NCBI RefSeq assembly: GCF_003336755.1
Contig: NZ_QMDI01000002.1
Location: 186,001-250,000 of the forward strand
Direction of reading: 5' to 3'
DNA length: 64,000 bases
Source of the DNA: Elioraea thermophila (ex Habib et al. 2022)
GTDB taxonomy: Bacteria; Pseudomonadota; Alphaproteobacteria; Acetobacterales; Acetobacteraceae
The notes under the pieces: model-generated
What the model was told of the DNA's origin: nothing
The model's input: the letters and a program-made list of their open reading frames with translations, nothing else
The model's database searches: none
Shown here: one piece after another, positions 51,298 to 60,594 of the stretch
How positions within the stretch are numbered: the first letter of the stretch is position 1
How the letters are laid out: every line of letters begins with the position of its first letter
Made by a program: the position numbers and the translations under genes

Positions 51298-52089
51298 TCA
51301 GGCGGCGACGCGCGCTTGCGCGATGCGCGCGCGCAGGTGATGGACGAGATCAACGAAATGCGGTTCGAAGGTCGTCTCCAGCGTGCGCGGGCGCGGGATG
51401 TCGATCGTCTTCGTCTCGATCACCCGACCGGGCCGCGCGCTCATCACGTGCACGGTGTCCGCGAGATAGACGGCCTCGCGCAGGTCGTGCGTGACCAGCA
51501 TGCAGGTGAAGCGGCGCTGCAGCCAGAGGTCCTGCAACACCGCCCACAACTCCTCGCGGGTGAAGGCATCGAGCGCCGCGAAGGGCTCATCGAGCATCAG
51601 GAGGTCCGGCTCGTGGATCAGCGCGCGGCAGAGGCTCGCGCGCTGCTGCATGCCGCCCGAGAGCTGCCACGGATAACGCTCCTCGAACCCCTTCAGCCCC
51701 ACGGTGGCGAGCAAGGCCTTGGCACGGGCGACATGCTTCTCGCGATCGCGCCGGAAGGTCGCCTTGTAGGGCTGCACGATCTCGAGCGGCAGCAGCACAT
51801 TGTCGAGCGTGGTGCGCCAAGGCAGCAGGGTGGGGTTCTGAAACGCCATGCCGACGATCTTCAGCGGGCCCGCCACCTCGCGCCCGGCGACGACGACATT
51901 GCCCTTCGAAGCCGGAGCAAGACCGGTGACGAGCTTCATCAGCGTGGACTTGCCGCAGCCCGAAGGCCCGACCACGGCGGCGAACTCGCCGCGTGCGATC
52001 GAGAGGTCGAGCTTGTCGACGGCGAGCGTGCCGCCGCCATAGGTGAGGCTGACGTTGTCGAGCTCGACGAACTTCAGTTCGGCTCTCAC
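51298..52089 (-). CDS. ABC transporter ATPase (SsuB/TauB type)
   Basis: 263-residue ATPase. Walker A GPSGCGKST (about 41-49), Q-loop MAFQNPTLLPWRT, signature LSGGMQQRASLCRAL, Walker B LLMLDEPFAALD and the H-loop LVTHDLREAVYLAD are all present. The Q-loop form is typical of nitrate/sulfonate/pyrimidine importers. It starts with GTG overlapping the binding-protein stop by four bases. Confidence 0.95.
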   Translation of the reverse strand: MRAELKFVELDNVSLTYGGGTLAVDKLDLSIARGEFAAVVGPSGCGKSTLMKLVTGLAPASKGNVVVAGREVAGPLKIVGMAFQNPTLLPWRTTLDNVLLPLEIVQPYKATFRRDREKHVARAKALLATVGLKGFEERYPWQLSGGMQQRASLCRALIHEPDLLMLDEPFAALDAFTREELWAVLQDLWLQRRFTCMLVTHDLREAVYLADTVHVMSARPGRVIETKTIDIPRPRTLETTFEPHFVDLVHHLRARIAQARVAA

Positions 52090-53099
52090 GGAACCACCCT
52101 CAGGTCGGCGGCGGGAGGCAGGAACTTCGGGTCATAGACCTCCTCTGCCTTCATCTCGCGCGCGATGCCGAAAGCGCCGCGCGCGATGTCGATCGAGCGC
52201 TGCAGACGCGCCATGTCCACCGCGCCGAAGCCGTTGGCGAGCACGTGCGGGGTGAAGGTCAGTTCGGTGAAGCCGAGGATCATGCGTTCCTTCTCCACCG
52301 CAGGGTCGATCAGCGGATCGCGCCGACGAAGGGCGGCGATGGCGGCATCCGGGTCTCGCCGCGCCTCGTTCTGGCCGCGCACGATGGCGCGGATCAGCCC
52401 CGTCACCGCACGCGGGTTCGCTTCCGCCCAACGCCGCGTCGTCAACAGGCTCGTCGAATAGAGATCCACCCCGAACTCGCTGTACTTGAAGGTGACGATG
52501 TCCTCGGCGCGCGCGCCACCCGCCTTCAGCGACAGGATGCCCGAAGTGATGAAGCCAGTGATCGCATTCGCCTGTCGCTGCAGGAGCATGGACTCGCGGA
52601 GCTGCGGGCTGACCGTCAGCCAGCGCACGGAAGCGGGGTCGATGCCCACCGCGCGCGCGAAGGCAGGAAAGAGCTGCCGCCCCGCATCCACCTCGGGCGC
52701 GGCAAGGGTCTTGCCGGCAAGATCCTGCGGCCGAGTGATCCCCTCCCGACGCAGCGTCATCACCGCCAGCGCCGTCGCGTCGTAGATGATGAAGGGCGAA
52801 AAGATGTCGAGCTCGGGACGCTCGAGCTTCATCCGGATGGTGGGGTTGAGGTCGGCGATGCCGACGTCGTAGGTCCCGGCGAGGATCTTGATCGGCACGT
52901 CGCCCGAGCCGAAGCCGCGGTCCATCGTCACGTTCAGCCCCTCGTCGCGGAAGAAGCCGCGCTCGAGGGCAAGCAGGAAGGGCGCCTGCGGGCCCTGGAA
53001 CGCCCAGTCCAGGCTGAAGCGTACATCGGTCGCCCGCACGGGCGCACCGAAGAGCGTAAAGACGCAAGCGATCAACGCTGCGATGCGGAACCGACGCAT
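52086..53099 (-). CDS. Periplasmic substrate-binding protein, NMT1/THI5-like
   Basis: 337-residue exported protein with a 23-residue signal peptide (MRRFRIAALIACVFTLFGAP, cleavage after VRA). The mature part starts VRFSLDWAFQGPQAPFLLAL and has LERGFFRDEGLNVTMDRGFG and DVGIADLNPTIRMKL, the usual NMT1 pattern of proteins that bind pyrimidine precursors, riboflavin-like or small organic ligands. It heads the operon that continues into the ATPase, permease, creatininase-like and oxidase genes. Confidence 0.9.
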   Translation of the reverse strand: MRRFRIAALIACVFTLFGAPVRATDVRFSLDWAFQGPQAPFLLALERGFFRDEGLNVTMDRGFGSGDVPIKILAGTYDVGIADLNPTIRMKLERPELDIFSPFIIYDATALAVMTLRREGITRPQDLAGKTLAAPEVDAGRQLFPAFARAVGIDPASVRWLTVSPQLRESMLLQRQANAITGFITSGILSLKAGGARAEDIVTFKYSEFGVDLYSTSLLTTRRWAEANPRAVTGLIRAIVRGQNEARRDPDAAIAALRRRDPLIDPAVEKERMILGFTELTFTPHVLANGFGAVDMARLQRSIDIARGAFGIAREMKAEEVYDPKFLPPAADLRVVP

Positions 53100-53284
53100 C
53101 CCCGTCTCCCCTCTCCTCCTCCACGCATGGGCGAGATGACGTGTCGCGGGCGGCCGCGCAAGGCCGCTCGAGGGCCGCGAGGCAAGCGGCGTGCCGCCTG
53201 CGACGCGGCGAGTCGCACCGCGCTTCCCCGCCCTCGCCCTGCCTAGCGCCTCTCCACCTGCCCAAAGCGAAGGCAGAAGTGGCC

Positions 53285-53980
53285 TCAGGCCACCGCGGCG
53301 GCGCTGTCGTAGGTGATACGCCCGTCCACCAGGCGAACCTGGCGCGTCGCCCGGGCGGCCAGCTCCTGATCGTGCGTCACCACCACCACGCTCCGCCCTC
53401 CCGAACCGACCAGGGCGGCGAAGATGTCGAACACGGCGGAGGCGTTCTTCGTGTCCAGGTTCCCGGTCGGTTCGTCGGCCAGGATCACCGCCGGGTCGTT
53501 GGCGAGCGCCCGCGCGATCGCCACCCGCTGGCGCATGCCGCCCGAGAGCTGCTCCGGGTATTTCCCCGCCGCGTCGGCAAGGCCCAGCGCCTCCAGCAGC
53601 GCCTTCGCCCGCGTCTGTTGCTCGCGCTCCGACAGGCGACCCAGCCGGCGCATCGGGATCAGCACGTTGTCGAGCGTCGTGAACTCCGGCAGCAGGAAGT
53701 GGAACTGGAAGACGAAGCCCAAGCGGGCGAGCCGTGCCGCGGCCAGCGCGTCATCGCTCATCCGCGCCGTGTCCTTGCCCTCGAGCAGGATCCTGCCCTC
53801 GGTCGGTCGATCGAGCAGGCCGAGGAGGTAGAGGAGCGAGGACTTGCCTGAGCCCGACGGCCCGGTGACGGCGACGAACTCGCCGGGGCGAACGGCGAGC
53901 GAGACCTCCCGCACCAAGGCGACCGGCTGGGGGCCGGGCAGGATGCGGGAGACGTTCTCGGCGGCGATCAGCGCGGTCAT
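53285..53980 (-). CDS. ABC transporter ATPase (LolD/MacB type)
   Basis: 231-residue ATPase of the type-VII ABC (MacB/LolD/FtsE) group. Walker A GPSGSGKSS lies near 40-48, LGFVFQFHFLLPEFTTLDN is the characteristic Q-loop, LSGGMRQRVAIARAL the signature, and VILADEPTGNLD the Walker B. ATG overlaps the permease stop by four bases. It works with the permease and adaptor genes just upstream. Confidence 0.94.
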   Translation of the reverse strand: MTALIAAENVSRILPGPQPVALVREVSLAVRPGEFVAVTGPSGSGKSSLLYLLGLLDRPTEGRILLEGKDTARMSDDALAAARLARLGFVFQFHFLLPEFTTLDNVLIPMRRLGRLSEREQQTRAKALLEALGLADAAGKYPEQLSGGMRQRVAIARALANDPAVILADEPTGNLDTKNASAVFDIFAALVGSGGRSVVVVTHDQELAARATRQVRLVDGRITYDSAAAVA

Positions 53981-55227
53981 GCCGCGCCGCGCACGATCTC
54001 GACCGGGTTGAGGCGCGAGGCCTTCCGGGCGGGCACGAAGGCCGCCACCATCGCGGCGGCAAGGGCGAAGCCGCCGCCGGCGAGATAGGTCCAGGCCTCG
54101 CGGGCGAGGATGAAGCCCTCCCGCCCGCGCAACGGCCCCCCAGCGGACTGGAAGCGGATCTGGGCCAGCACTTCGATCAACCCATACCCCACGGCCCAGC
54201 CGACGACCGCCCCCGCCAGCCCGACGATCGCCCCCTCGAGGAGGAAAATCGCCTGGATGTCGCCAGCCCGGAAACCGAGCGACTTCAGGATCGCGATGTC
54301 GCGCGCCTTCTCGTGCACCACCTGCGAAATGATGGTGTAGATGCCGAAGGCGGCGACGAGCAGGATCGCGCCGACGACGGAAAACATGATCGCGTTCTGG
54401 ATGACGAACAGCGCGAGCACGTTGCGGTTGCTCTCCTCCCAGCTCTCCGTGCGGTAGCCGAACACCGCCTCGAGCCGGCGCGCCAGCGGTTCGGCCTGGC
54501 GCACGTCATCGAGCCGGATGCGGATCTGGTTGATCACGTTCGGCCGATCGAGGATCACCTGGGCGAGGCGAAGCAGCACGTACGCCTCGCGCTCATCGAG
54601 CGCGGTCACACCCGTCTCGATCAGCCCGACGATGCGGAAACTGGTCGTCACCCCGGAAGGCGCGACCGCGATCACCGTGTCGCCGACCGAGGCACCGAGG
54701 CGTTGCGCCACGCCGATGCCGACGATGACACCGTTCGCGGTCGCGCGCAGGTCCTCGAGGCGCCCGGCCGTCATGTCCTTCTCGATATTGGTCACCCGTC
54801 GTTCCCGCACCGGATCGATGCCGGCGAGGCTCACCGCGACGTCGCGCGCGCCGTATCGGAACAGCACCGGGCCGCGCAGCACGGGAGCGACCGCCACGCC
54901 CCGGATCGCCTCGATCGCCTCGATCTTCGCGCCCGCCTCGCGGATGCCGCGCACCGCCTCGCGCGGGCGCACGCCGCGCACCGCGACCGCCCCGCCCGCG
55001 AAGGCGAGCTCTGCCGGCTGCAGGTCGGGCGAGCGGAACTCGTCCTTCATCACCACGTGGGGTGCGACGTCGATCACCTGCTGCACGAAGTAGGTCTGAA
55101 AGCCGCGCATCAAGGCGGCGATGGCGATGAAGAAGCCGACACCGAGTGCGACTCCGAGCAGCGAGACGATCGTCTGGCGCTTGCGCCGCCTCAGGTGCCC
55201 GAGCGCGATGGCCAGCGTGAGCGACAT
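53977..55227 (-). CDS. ABC transporter permease (MacB/LolC-like, FtsX domain)
   Basis: 416-residue permease with one N-terminal helix (about 20-42), a periplasmic domain of about 220 residues and three C-terminal helices. The FtsX segment is seen in VHEKARDIAILKSLGFRAGD, the usual link to the ATPase. TIVSLLGVALGVGFFIAIAAL starts the first helix. It lies between the adaptor and ATPase genes. Export of a lipid, peptide or drug is likely from the family; the cargo is unknown. Confidence 0.9.
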   Translation of the reverse strand: MSLTLAIALGHLRRRKRQTIVSLLGVALGVGFFIAIAALMRGFQTYFVQQVIDVAPHVVMKDEFRSPDLQPAELAFAGGAVAVRGVRPREAVRGIREAGAKIEAIEAIRGVAVAPVLRGPVLFRYGARDVAVSLAGIDPVRERRVTNIEKDMTAGRLEDLRATANGVIVGIGVAQRLGASVGDTVIAVAPSGVTTSFRIVGLIETGVTALDEREAYVLLRLAQVILDRPNVINQIRIRLDDVRQAEPLARRLEAVFGYRTESWEESNRNVLALFVIQNAIMFSVVGAILLVAAFGIYTIISQVVHEKARDIAILKSLGFRAGDIQAIFLLEGAIVGLAGAVVGWAVGYGLIEVLAQIRFQSAGGPLRGREGFILAREAWTYLAGGGFALAAAMVAAFVPARKASRLNPVEIVRGAA

Positions 55228-55233
55228 CTGGCG

Positions 55234-56247
55234 TCAGCGTGCCGCGGCACCGGAGGGAAGACGGATGCGCGCGCCGTCGGCCAGTTTTGCTGGCGGGTCG
55301 CGCACCACGCGCTGCCCCTCCTCCACCCCGGACTTCACCGCGGTGCGGAGAGGGCCCCGTACGCCGAGTTCCACCGGCACGCGCCGCACCGTCGCCCCGT
55401 CGACCACGAACAGCGTGCCGTCGCGCAGCGCGGAGGTGGGTACGAGCAGGGCTTGGGGGTCGGCCTGCAGGATGATGTTCGCCTCCACCGTCATGCCCAC
55501 CATCAAAGGCGTGTCGTCGGGCAGAGCGATGCGCACGCGATAGACCTTCAGCCTGGGGTCGCCCTTGGGCGTAATGTCGGCCACGGTGCCGTCCAGGGTG
55601 CGGCCGGGAAAGGCATCGGCCTTCAGAAGCGCCTTCAACCCGGGTGTGACGCGGGGGATGTCCTCCTCGTCGACCTCCGCCGTGACGCGCAGAGGGCGCG
55701 CCTCGCCGACCCAGAACACCGTTGTCGTCGTGTCCACCACCTCGCCGATCTCGCCGTCGCGGCGCAGCACCACGCCGGCGATGGGCGAACGCAGCACGTA
55801 ATCGTCGAGGCGGCGGCGGGCGGCCTCGACGATCGCCTCCGCCGCCCTCGCTTCGCTCTCGGCCCGATCGAGGGCGGCGCGGGCGACGATCTCGCGCGAC
55901 GCGAGCGCCCTCAACCGCCCCGCCTCCTCGCGCAGGAAGGCCGCGCGCGCCTCGGCCTCCTGCACCTGCGCACGGGCCACGGTATCGTCGAGCCGGGCGA
56001 GCACCTCGCCCCGCTCGACCCGATCGCCTTCCTGGGCCCCGAGCCACACGAGGCGCCCCTTCACCACGGGACCGATGCGGGCCCAGACCACCGGTTCGAC
56101 CGTGCCGGTGGCGTAGACCGCCTCAACGGCAGGCCCGCGGGAGACGGCTTCGGTCTCGACCAGAGGCGGACGGGAAATCCACCACCACCCGCCGGCGGCG
56201 GCACCCGCCAGGGAGATCACGATCGCGGTGCGCGAAAGAAGACCCAT
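55234..56247 (-). CDS. Periplasmic adaptor (HlyD/MacA-like)
   Basis: 337-residue protein anchored by an N-terminal helix (TAIVISLAGAAAGGWWW). The biotinyl-lipoyl-like halves are GPVVKGRLVWLGAQEGDRVE and VLRSPIAGVVLRRDGEIGEV, separated by an alpha-helical hairpin of about 60 residues. A beta-barrel with PEVDEEDIPRV-like acidic loop follows. It is the first gene of a three-gene export system; no outer-membrane TolC-like gene is next to it. Confidence 0.9.
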   Translation of the reverse strand: MGLLSRTAIVISLAGAAAGGWWWISRPPLVETEAVSRGPAVEAVYATGTVEPVVWARIGPVVKGRLVWLGAQEGDRVERGEVLARLDDTVARAQVQEAEARAAFLREEAGRLRALASREIVARAALDRAESEARAAEAIVEAARRRLDDYVLRSPIAGVVLRRDGEIGEVVDTTTTVFWVGEARPLRVTAEVDEEDIPRVTPGLKALLKADAFPGRTLDGTVADITPKGDPRLKVYRVRIALPDDTPLMVGMTVEANIILQADPQALLVPTSALRDGTLFVVDGATVRRVPVELGVRGPLRTAVKSGVEEGQRVVRDPPAKLADGARIRLPSGAAAR

Positions 56248-56337
56248 GAGCCCTCGTTACCACGCGGCTGCGACAGCGACTTGCGCTGACGCAAACCCGC
56301 CCATGCACGATGAGGGCAGGAGGCCACTCCCGATGCT

Positions 56338-57498
56338 TCAGCCTCCACCCGCGAAGTAGAGGGCGACGCCGGCCAGCGCCGCGGCGGCGAGCACGGCGGC
56401 AGCGATTTTCCATATGCTCCACGGCCGCTCGCCGTGTGCCTCTCCGGTCTGTCCGTTGACCACGAAGCGCCAGGTTCGCCCGCGGTAGCGATAGGCGGCG
56501 ACCCAGAGCGGCAGCAGGACGTGCTTGAAGGTCGCCGCGCGCCAACGCGTGCGCATCGCCTCGATGCGCTGCGCGTCGCCGCCGATGTCGGCCCGGATGT
56601 CGGTCTCGATCACCGCGCGCATCACGGCTTGGGCTTCGGCGAAGCCGCGATCGAGCGGCACGTCGTAGAAGCCCGAGCGGAAGCCGGCCAGCCACTCGGC
56701 GGCGTAGGGGCGAAGGGACTGCGTGTTCCACCGCCCCGCCCGGCCGAGATCCGCAAGCGGCAAGGCGGCGGTGGCGGGAACCAGGACGTCGTCGAAGTGG
56801 CGCGCCACCCGGCCCGAGACGGGAGTCCAGTGCAGTTCGACCACGGGCCGCAGCTCGGTCACCACCCTTCCCTGCACCTCGCGCGTGACCGGCACGTGGC
56901 GGGTGACGCGCACGCCGCGCGCGCCGCGATACTCGGTCTCGGTGTCGCAGTCGTAGGTCCAGAACGGCAGGTAGAGGCCCTCGAGTCGCGCTTCGGCCTC
57001 CGCCTTGCGGCCGAGGTCGGAGGGGGCGAACCAGAGCCCCGCGAGCCAGGCCCTGAGGCGCTCCCGCGCCGTCTCGCGCGGGATGGCGAACGGCACCACG
57101 CCGTCGGGGCGAAAGAGACGCGCGCGCTCGGGCGAGGCGACGATGGCGCTGCCGCAGAACGGGCAGGATTGCGCCCCGGCCCGCTCGTCCGCCTCGAAGG
57201 AGGCGGCACAGGTCTCGCATTTCAGCACGCGCTGTTCGTCGCTGAGATGCTCGGCGGCGGCGCGCTCGAGGGCGGAGGCGAGGTCGCGCTCGACCACCAC
57301 CTGCCACGGCGAGGGGACGATCGTCTGCTCGTGTCCGCAATAGGCGCAACGAACCGCGCTCGTACCCGGCGCGTAGGTGAGTTCCGCCCCGCAGGAGGAG
57401 CAGGCGAGGCGGGAGAGCCGCTCGCCCTCCTCCGCCGCGCCTCCGCCAGGCTCGGCGTCAGGCCCCGGGGAGCGGGGGCGGGTTCGGGACCAGGCCAA
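56338..57498 (-). CDS. TFIIB-type zinc-ribbon membrane protein
   Basis: About 386 residues. Two zinc ribbons stand at the N terminus: CSSCGAEL with CAYCGHE, and CETCAASF with CPFCGSAI. A large middle domain (YLPFWTYDCDTETEYRGARG) follows, and one C-terminal helix (KIAAAVLAAAALAGVALYFA). The start is uncertain: TTG 57496-57498 is my choice, and GTG starts at 57525 or 57567 are possible. It overlaps the end of the SPFH gene. The related Bacillus YdjG is found with SPFH and PspA-type genes. Confidence 0.75.
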   Translation of the reverse strand: MAWSRTRPRSPGPDAEPGGGAAEEGERLSRLACSSCGAELTYAPGTSAVRCAYCGHEQTIVPSPWQVVVERDLASALERAAAEHLSDEQRVLKCETCAASFEADERAGAQSCPFCGSAIVASPERARLFRPDGVVPFAIPRETARERLRAWLAGLWFAPSDLGRKAEAEARLEGLYLPFWTYDCDTETEYRGARGVRVTRHVPVTREVQGRVVTELRPVVELHWTPVSGRVARHFDDVLVPATAALPLADLGRAGRWNTQSLRPYAAEWLAGFRSGFYDVPLDRGFAEAQAVMRAVIETDIRADIGGDAQRIEAMRTRWRAATFKHVLLPLWVAAYRYRGRTWRFVVNGQTGEAHGERPWSIWKIAAAVLAAAALAGVALYFAGGG

Positions 57499-58585
57499 AG
57501 GCGAGTTCCGGCACGTCTCCCGCACGCACCCAGCCGGGCAGGCCTTCCCGCCAGACGAGGGTGTCACGGGTCAGATGCCCAGCGCGCGCCTCGGCTGCGA
57601 GGGCACTCTCCACGATCGGTCCGTGCGCAGTGCCGCCGTAGGCCAGGAACCACTGCCGCGGCGGGACGGGTGGCGGGGCGGCGGGCGGCGGCGGTGGCGC
57701 CGGTGGGGTGGCCTGAGCGGCGGCCCAGGGGTTGTGCGCCAGTGTGGCCGCGATCTGCTGGCCGAGCGCCACCCCCGCACCGAGCCCCACCCCGGCCCCA
57801 GCCGCACCGCCCGGGTTGGCGGCCGCCTTCGCCATCGCCTCCGCCGCCTGGAACTGGGCGTAGGCGCGGAGATCGCCGATCACGCCCATCTTCGTGCGCG
57901 TATCGAGGGCGGCCTCCACCTCGGGCGGCAGCGAGATGTTCTCGACCAAAAGCCGCGTCAGTTCGAGGCCGTACTGGGCGAAGTCGGGCTTCAACGCGTT
58001 GGTGAGATACTCGGACAGCGCTTGCTGGTTGGCGGCGAGGTCGAGCACCGGGATCGCGCCGGCACCGAGCGCGGTCGCGATCCGGGTGAGGATCATGTTG
58101 CGCAGCGCCTCCGAGATCTCGTCGGTGGTGAACCGCCCGTCGGTGCCGACGATCTCGCGCAGGAAGGTGGCTGGGTCGGCCACGCGCACCTCGTAGGTGC
58201 CGAAGCCGCGCAGCCGCACAGGGCCGAACTCGCGGTCGCGCAACATGATCGGGTTGCGCGTGCCCCACTTCAGGTTGGGAAAGCGCCGGGTGGCGACGAA
58301 GTAGACCTCGGCCTTGAACGGGCTTTCGAAGCCGTGCGGCCAGGACTGAAGCGTGGAGAGGATGGGGAGGTTCTTCGTCTCCAGGCGGTACATCCCTGGG
58401 GGGAAGATGTCGGCGATGCGGCCTTCGTTGACGAACACGGCCGTCTGCCCCTCGCGCACGGTGAGCTGCGCGCCGTACTTGATCTCGTTGCCCTGACGCG
58501 GGAAGCGCCAGCACATCGTGTCGCCGCTGTCGTCGGTCCAGGCAATGACGTCGACGAACTGGCCGCGGATCAGATCCCAGACCAT
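57458..58585 (-). CDS. SPFH-domain protein with C-terminal GYF_2 domain (YdjI-like)
   Basis: 375-residue protein without a signal or membrane helix. The SPFH (virion core) domain covers about 25-260, with TAVFVNEGRIADIFPPGMYR and DLRAYAQFQAAEAMAKAAAN at its end. A Gly/Ala then Pro-rich linker follows, and a GYF_2 (DUF4339) domain at about 312-360 (WFLAYGGTAHGPIVESALAA). GYF_2 normally binds proline-rich partners. It lies four bases after the TelA gene and overlaps the zinc-ribbon gene, so the three are probably co-translated. Confidence 0.85.
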   Translation of the reverse strand: MVWDLIRGQFVDVIAWTDDSGDTMCWRFPRQGNEIKYGAQLTVREGQTAVFVNEGRIADIFPPGMYRLETKNLPILSTLQSWPHGFESPFKAEVYFVATRRFPNLKWGTRNPIMLRDREFGPVRLRGFGTYEVRVADPATFLREIVGTDGRFTTDEISEALRNMILTRIATALGAGAIPVLDLAANQQALSEYLTNALKPDFAQYGLELTRLLVENISLPPEVEAALDTRTKMGVIGDLRAYAQFQAAEAMAKAAANPGGAAGAGVGLGAGVALGQQIAATLAHNPWAAAQATPPAPPPPPAAPPPVPPRQWFLAYGGTAHGPIVESALAAEARAGHLTRDTLVWREGLPGWVRAGDVPELAFGLVPNPPPLPGA

Positions 58586-58589
58586 CGCC

Positions 58590-59732
58590 TCAGCCCTTCG
58601 CCCCCGATCCTCCCGGCAGGGTGGCGCGGGCCTTGGCGGCGGCGAGCACCTGCTTCAGTTCGGTTTCGCACTGGATGAGCACCTTCTCCGCCTCCGCGCG
58701 TTTCTTCTTGCCTTCCTCGGCGATGGCGAGGCTCTCGTTGATGGTGGCGATCAGGTCCTCGTTCGCCTTCTTGATCGTTTCGATATCGAACACCCCACGC
58801 TCGAGCTGCTCGCGGATCTCCCTGTTCGCCTGGCGCAGGTTCTCGGCGTTCGCGCGCAGGAGGTCGTTGGTCAGGTCGGTCGCTTCCTTCAGCGTCTTGC
58901 CGGCCTCCTGACTGCGCGCGATGGTGACCGCCTGGGCGAGCTGCGTGCGCCAGAGCGGGACGGTATTGGCGATGGTCGAGGTGATCTTGCCGATCAGCGC
59001 CTTGTCGTTCTCCTGCACGAGGCGGATCGAGGGCAGGCTCTGCATCGCCACCTGCCGGGTGAGCCTGAGGTCGTGCACGCGCCGCTCGAGATCGTCTCGG
59101 CGCGCACGCAGGTCGCGCAGCTGCTGCGCCTTCAGCATCTCTCCCGAGGCCTGGACCTCGCGCTCGAGGGCGGGGATCGTCTCCTCGTCCAGCCGGCGCA
59201 GCGCCTCCTCGCCGGCCGCGATGTAGTCGGCGAGAGCGTGAAAGTACTCGAGGTTCGCCTGGTAGAGCCGATCGAGCGCGGCGATGTCGGTCATCAGCCT
59301 GGTCTTGTGCTCCTCGAGCCTGTCGGTGATGGCGTCGATCTGCCCGCGCACCTCCTCGTAGCGCTGCAGGATCCTCGCGATCGGTGACGCCGCACCGAAC
59401 AGGCGGGAGAGGAAGCCGCCGCGTCTCACTTCCTCGACGTCGAAACCACGCAGCGTGGCCACCATCTCGGAGAGCGCGTTGCCGGCCGCGCCCGCGTCCT
59501 TCGTGCGCACTCCCTCGAGCATCTGGTCGGAGATCAGCGTCACCTGTTCCTGCGCCTTGGCGCCGAAGGTGAGGATCGCATTGCTGTCGTTGAGATCGAG
59601 CGTGGCCAGAGCCGCCTCGATGCGGGCGCGGCGATCGGGCGGGGCGTCGCGGTAGGAAATGAGGGCATCGCGCTCCACTTGCGTGGTCACGGGCGCGATC
59701 GCGATCGGGGTCGCGGAGGGCGTGTCGGTCAT
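58590..59732 (-). CDS. Toxic anion resistance protein, TelA family
   Basis: 380-residue cytoplasmic, almost wholly alpha-helical protein. The TelA pattern is seen in DSNAILTFGAKAQEQVTLIS at about 47-66, ILQRYEEVRGQIDAITDRLE in the middle and IANTVPLWRTQLAQAVTIAR further on. The family is linked with tellurite and envelope-stress responses; the biochemical activity is unknown. It is 22 bases after the XpaC-like stop and four before the SPFH gene. Confidence 0.9.
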   Translation of the reverse strand: MTDTPSATPIAIAPVTTQVERDALISYRDAPPDRRARIEAALATLDLNDSNAILTFGAKAQEQVTLISDQMLEGVRTKDAGAAGNALSEMVATLRGFDVEEVRRGGFLSRLFGAASPIARILQRYEEVRGQIDAITDRLEEHKTRLMTDIAALDRLYQANLEYFHALADYIAAGEEALRRLDEETIPALEREVQASGEMLKAQQLRDLRARRDDLERRVHDLRLTRQVAMQSLPSIRLVQENDKALIGKITSTIANTVPLWRTQLAQAVTIARSQEAGKTLKEATDLTNDLLRANAENLRQANREIREQLERGVFDIETIKKANEDLIATINESLAIAEEGKKKRAEAEKVLIQCETELKQVLAAAKARATLPGGSGAKG

Positions 59733-59754
59733 CCTCTGGCTCCTTCCCTGGAGG

Positions 59755-60594
59755 TCACATCACGCCTTCCTGCTTGAGGCGCTTGGTCAGGACCTCGATC
59801 TGCACGTCGAGATCGAGCGTGTCGTTCTCCAAGAGCTTGCCGTGCTGTTCGGCGAAGGCGCGTTCGAGCTCGTCGAGCAGCTGGCGGTAGCCGTCCTCGA
59901 GCGTGCCGGCTTGGTCGCCGGCGCGGGGGTGGGTGGCGAGGTATTTCGCCGTCACCCGCTCCGCCCCTTCGAGATAGACGGTGAGCGACTTGCGGGCGCG
60001 GCGGAGATCGCGCGGGTCACGCTCGATCTCGTCGACCACGGCGCGGGCCCAGCGCGCCACACGGTCGAGCCGCGTGCGGAACTCGGCCGAGGCGAGCTTG
60101 GCGGAGGCGGCCTCGAGGGAAGCGATGCACGCCTTGGCCTGCTCGATCAGCCGGCGTTCGTCGGCGGTGAACGGAGCGACACCCTCGGGCAGGGGCGGTT
60201 TCGCACCGGCCGGGTCGGTTCCGTACAGGAGTGCCACACCGGCGCCGGCGGCGAGCGCGAAGCCGGCCGAGAACAAGGGCGAATAGCCGCCCGCAAACAT
60301 GGCAATGAGGAAGGCCGCCCCGCCGGTGAGGAGGGCGGCCGCGGTGAAGGGTTTCGGGAAGCCCTCCGGTGGCTTCTCCTGCTCGCGCGCCACGATCCCC
60401 CGACCGAGCAGCCAGGCGGCGAGCGCCACCAGGCCGAACGGCAGCGCCGTGCCGACCAGGAGGGCGCCATCGCCGCGAAACAGGGCGAACAGCGCGGCCA
60501 GCGGCAGCGGCCAGACGAAAAGGTACAGGAGGGCGGCCTTGAGCGGCGCGAACCGGGCCTGCTTCCTCGGAGGTGGGGGCGGCGGCGCGGTCAT
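59755..60594 (-). CDS. XpaC family membrane protein
   Basis: 279-residue protein of the family named for 5-bromo-4-chloroindolyl phosphate hydrolysis. About four N-terminal helices (roughly 20-125) are followed by a cytoplasmic helical domain: ERRLIEQAKACIASLEAASA, then RARKSLTVYLEGAERVTAKY. xpaC and telA-like genes are adjacent in many bacteria. I chose ATG 60592-60594, whose first bases overlap the stop of a possible 31-residue upstream gene. Confidence 0.85.
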   Translation of the reverse strand: MTAPPPPPPRKQARFAPLKAALLYLFVWPLPLAALFALFRGDGALLVGTALPFGLVALAAWLLGRGIVAREQEKPPEGFPKPFTAAALLTGGAAFLIAMFAGGYSPLFSAGFALAAGAGVALLYGTDPAGAKPPLPEGVAPFTADERRLIEQAKACIASLEAASAKLASAEFRTRLDRVARWARAVVDEIERDPRDLRRARKSLTVYLEGAERVTAKYLATHPRAGDQAGTLEDGYRQLLDELERAFAEQHGKLLENDTLDLDVQIEVLTKRLKQEGVM

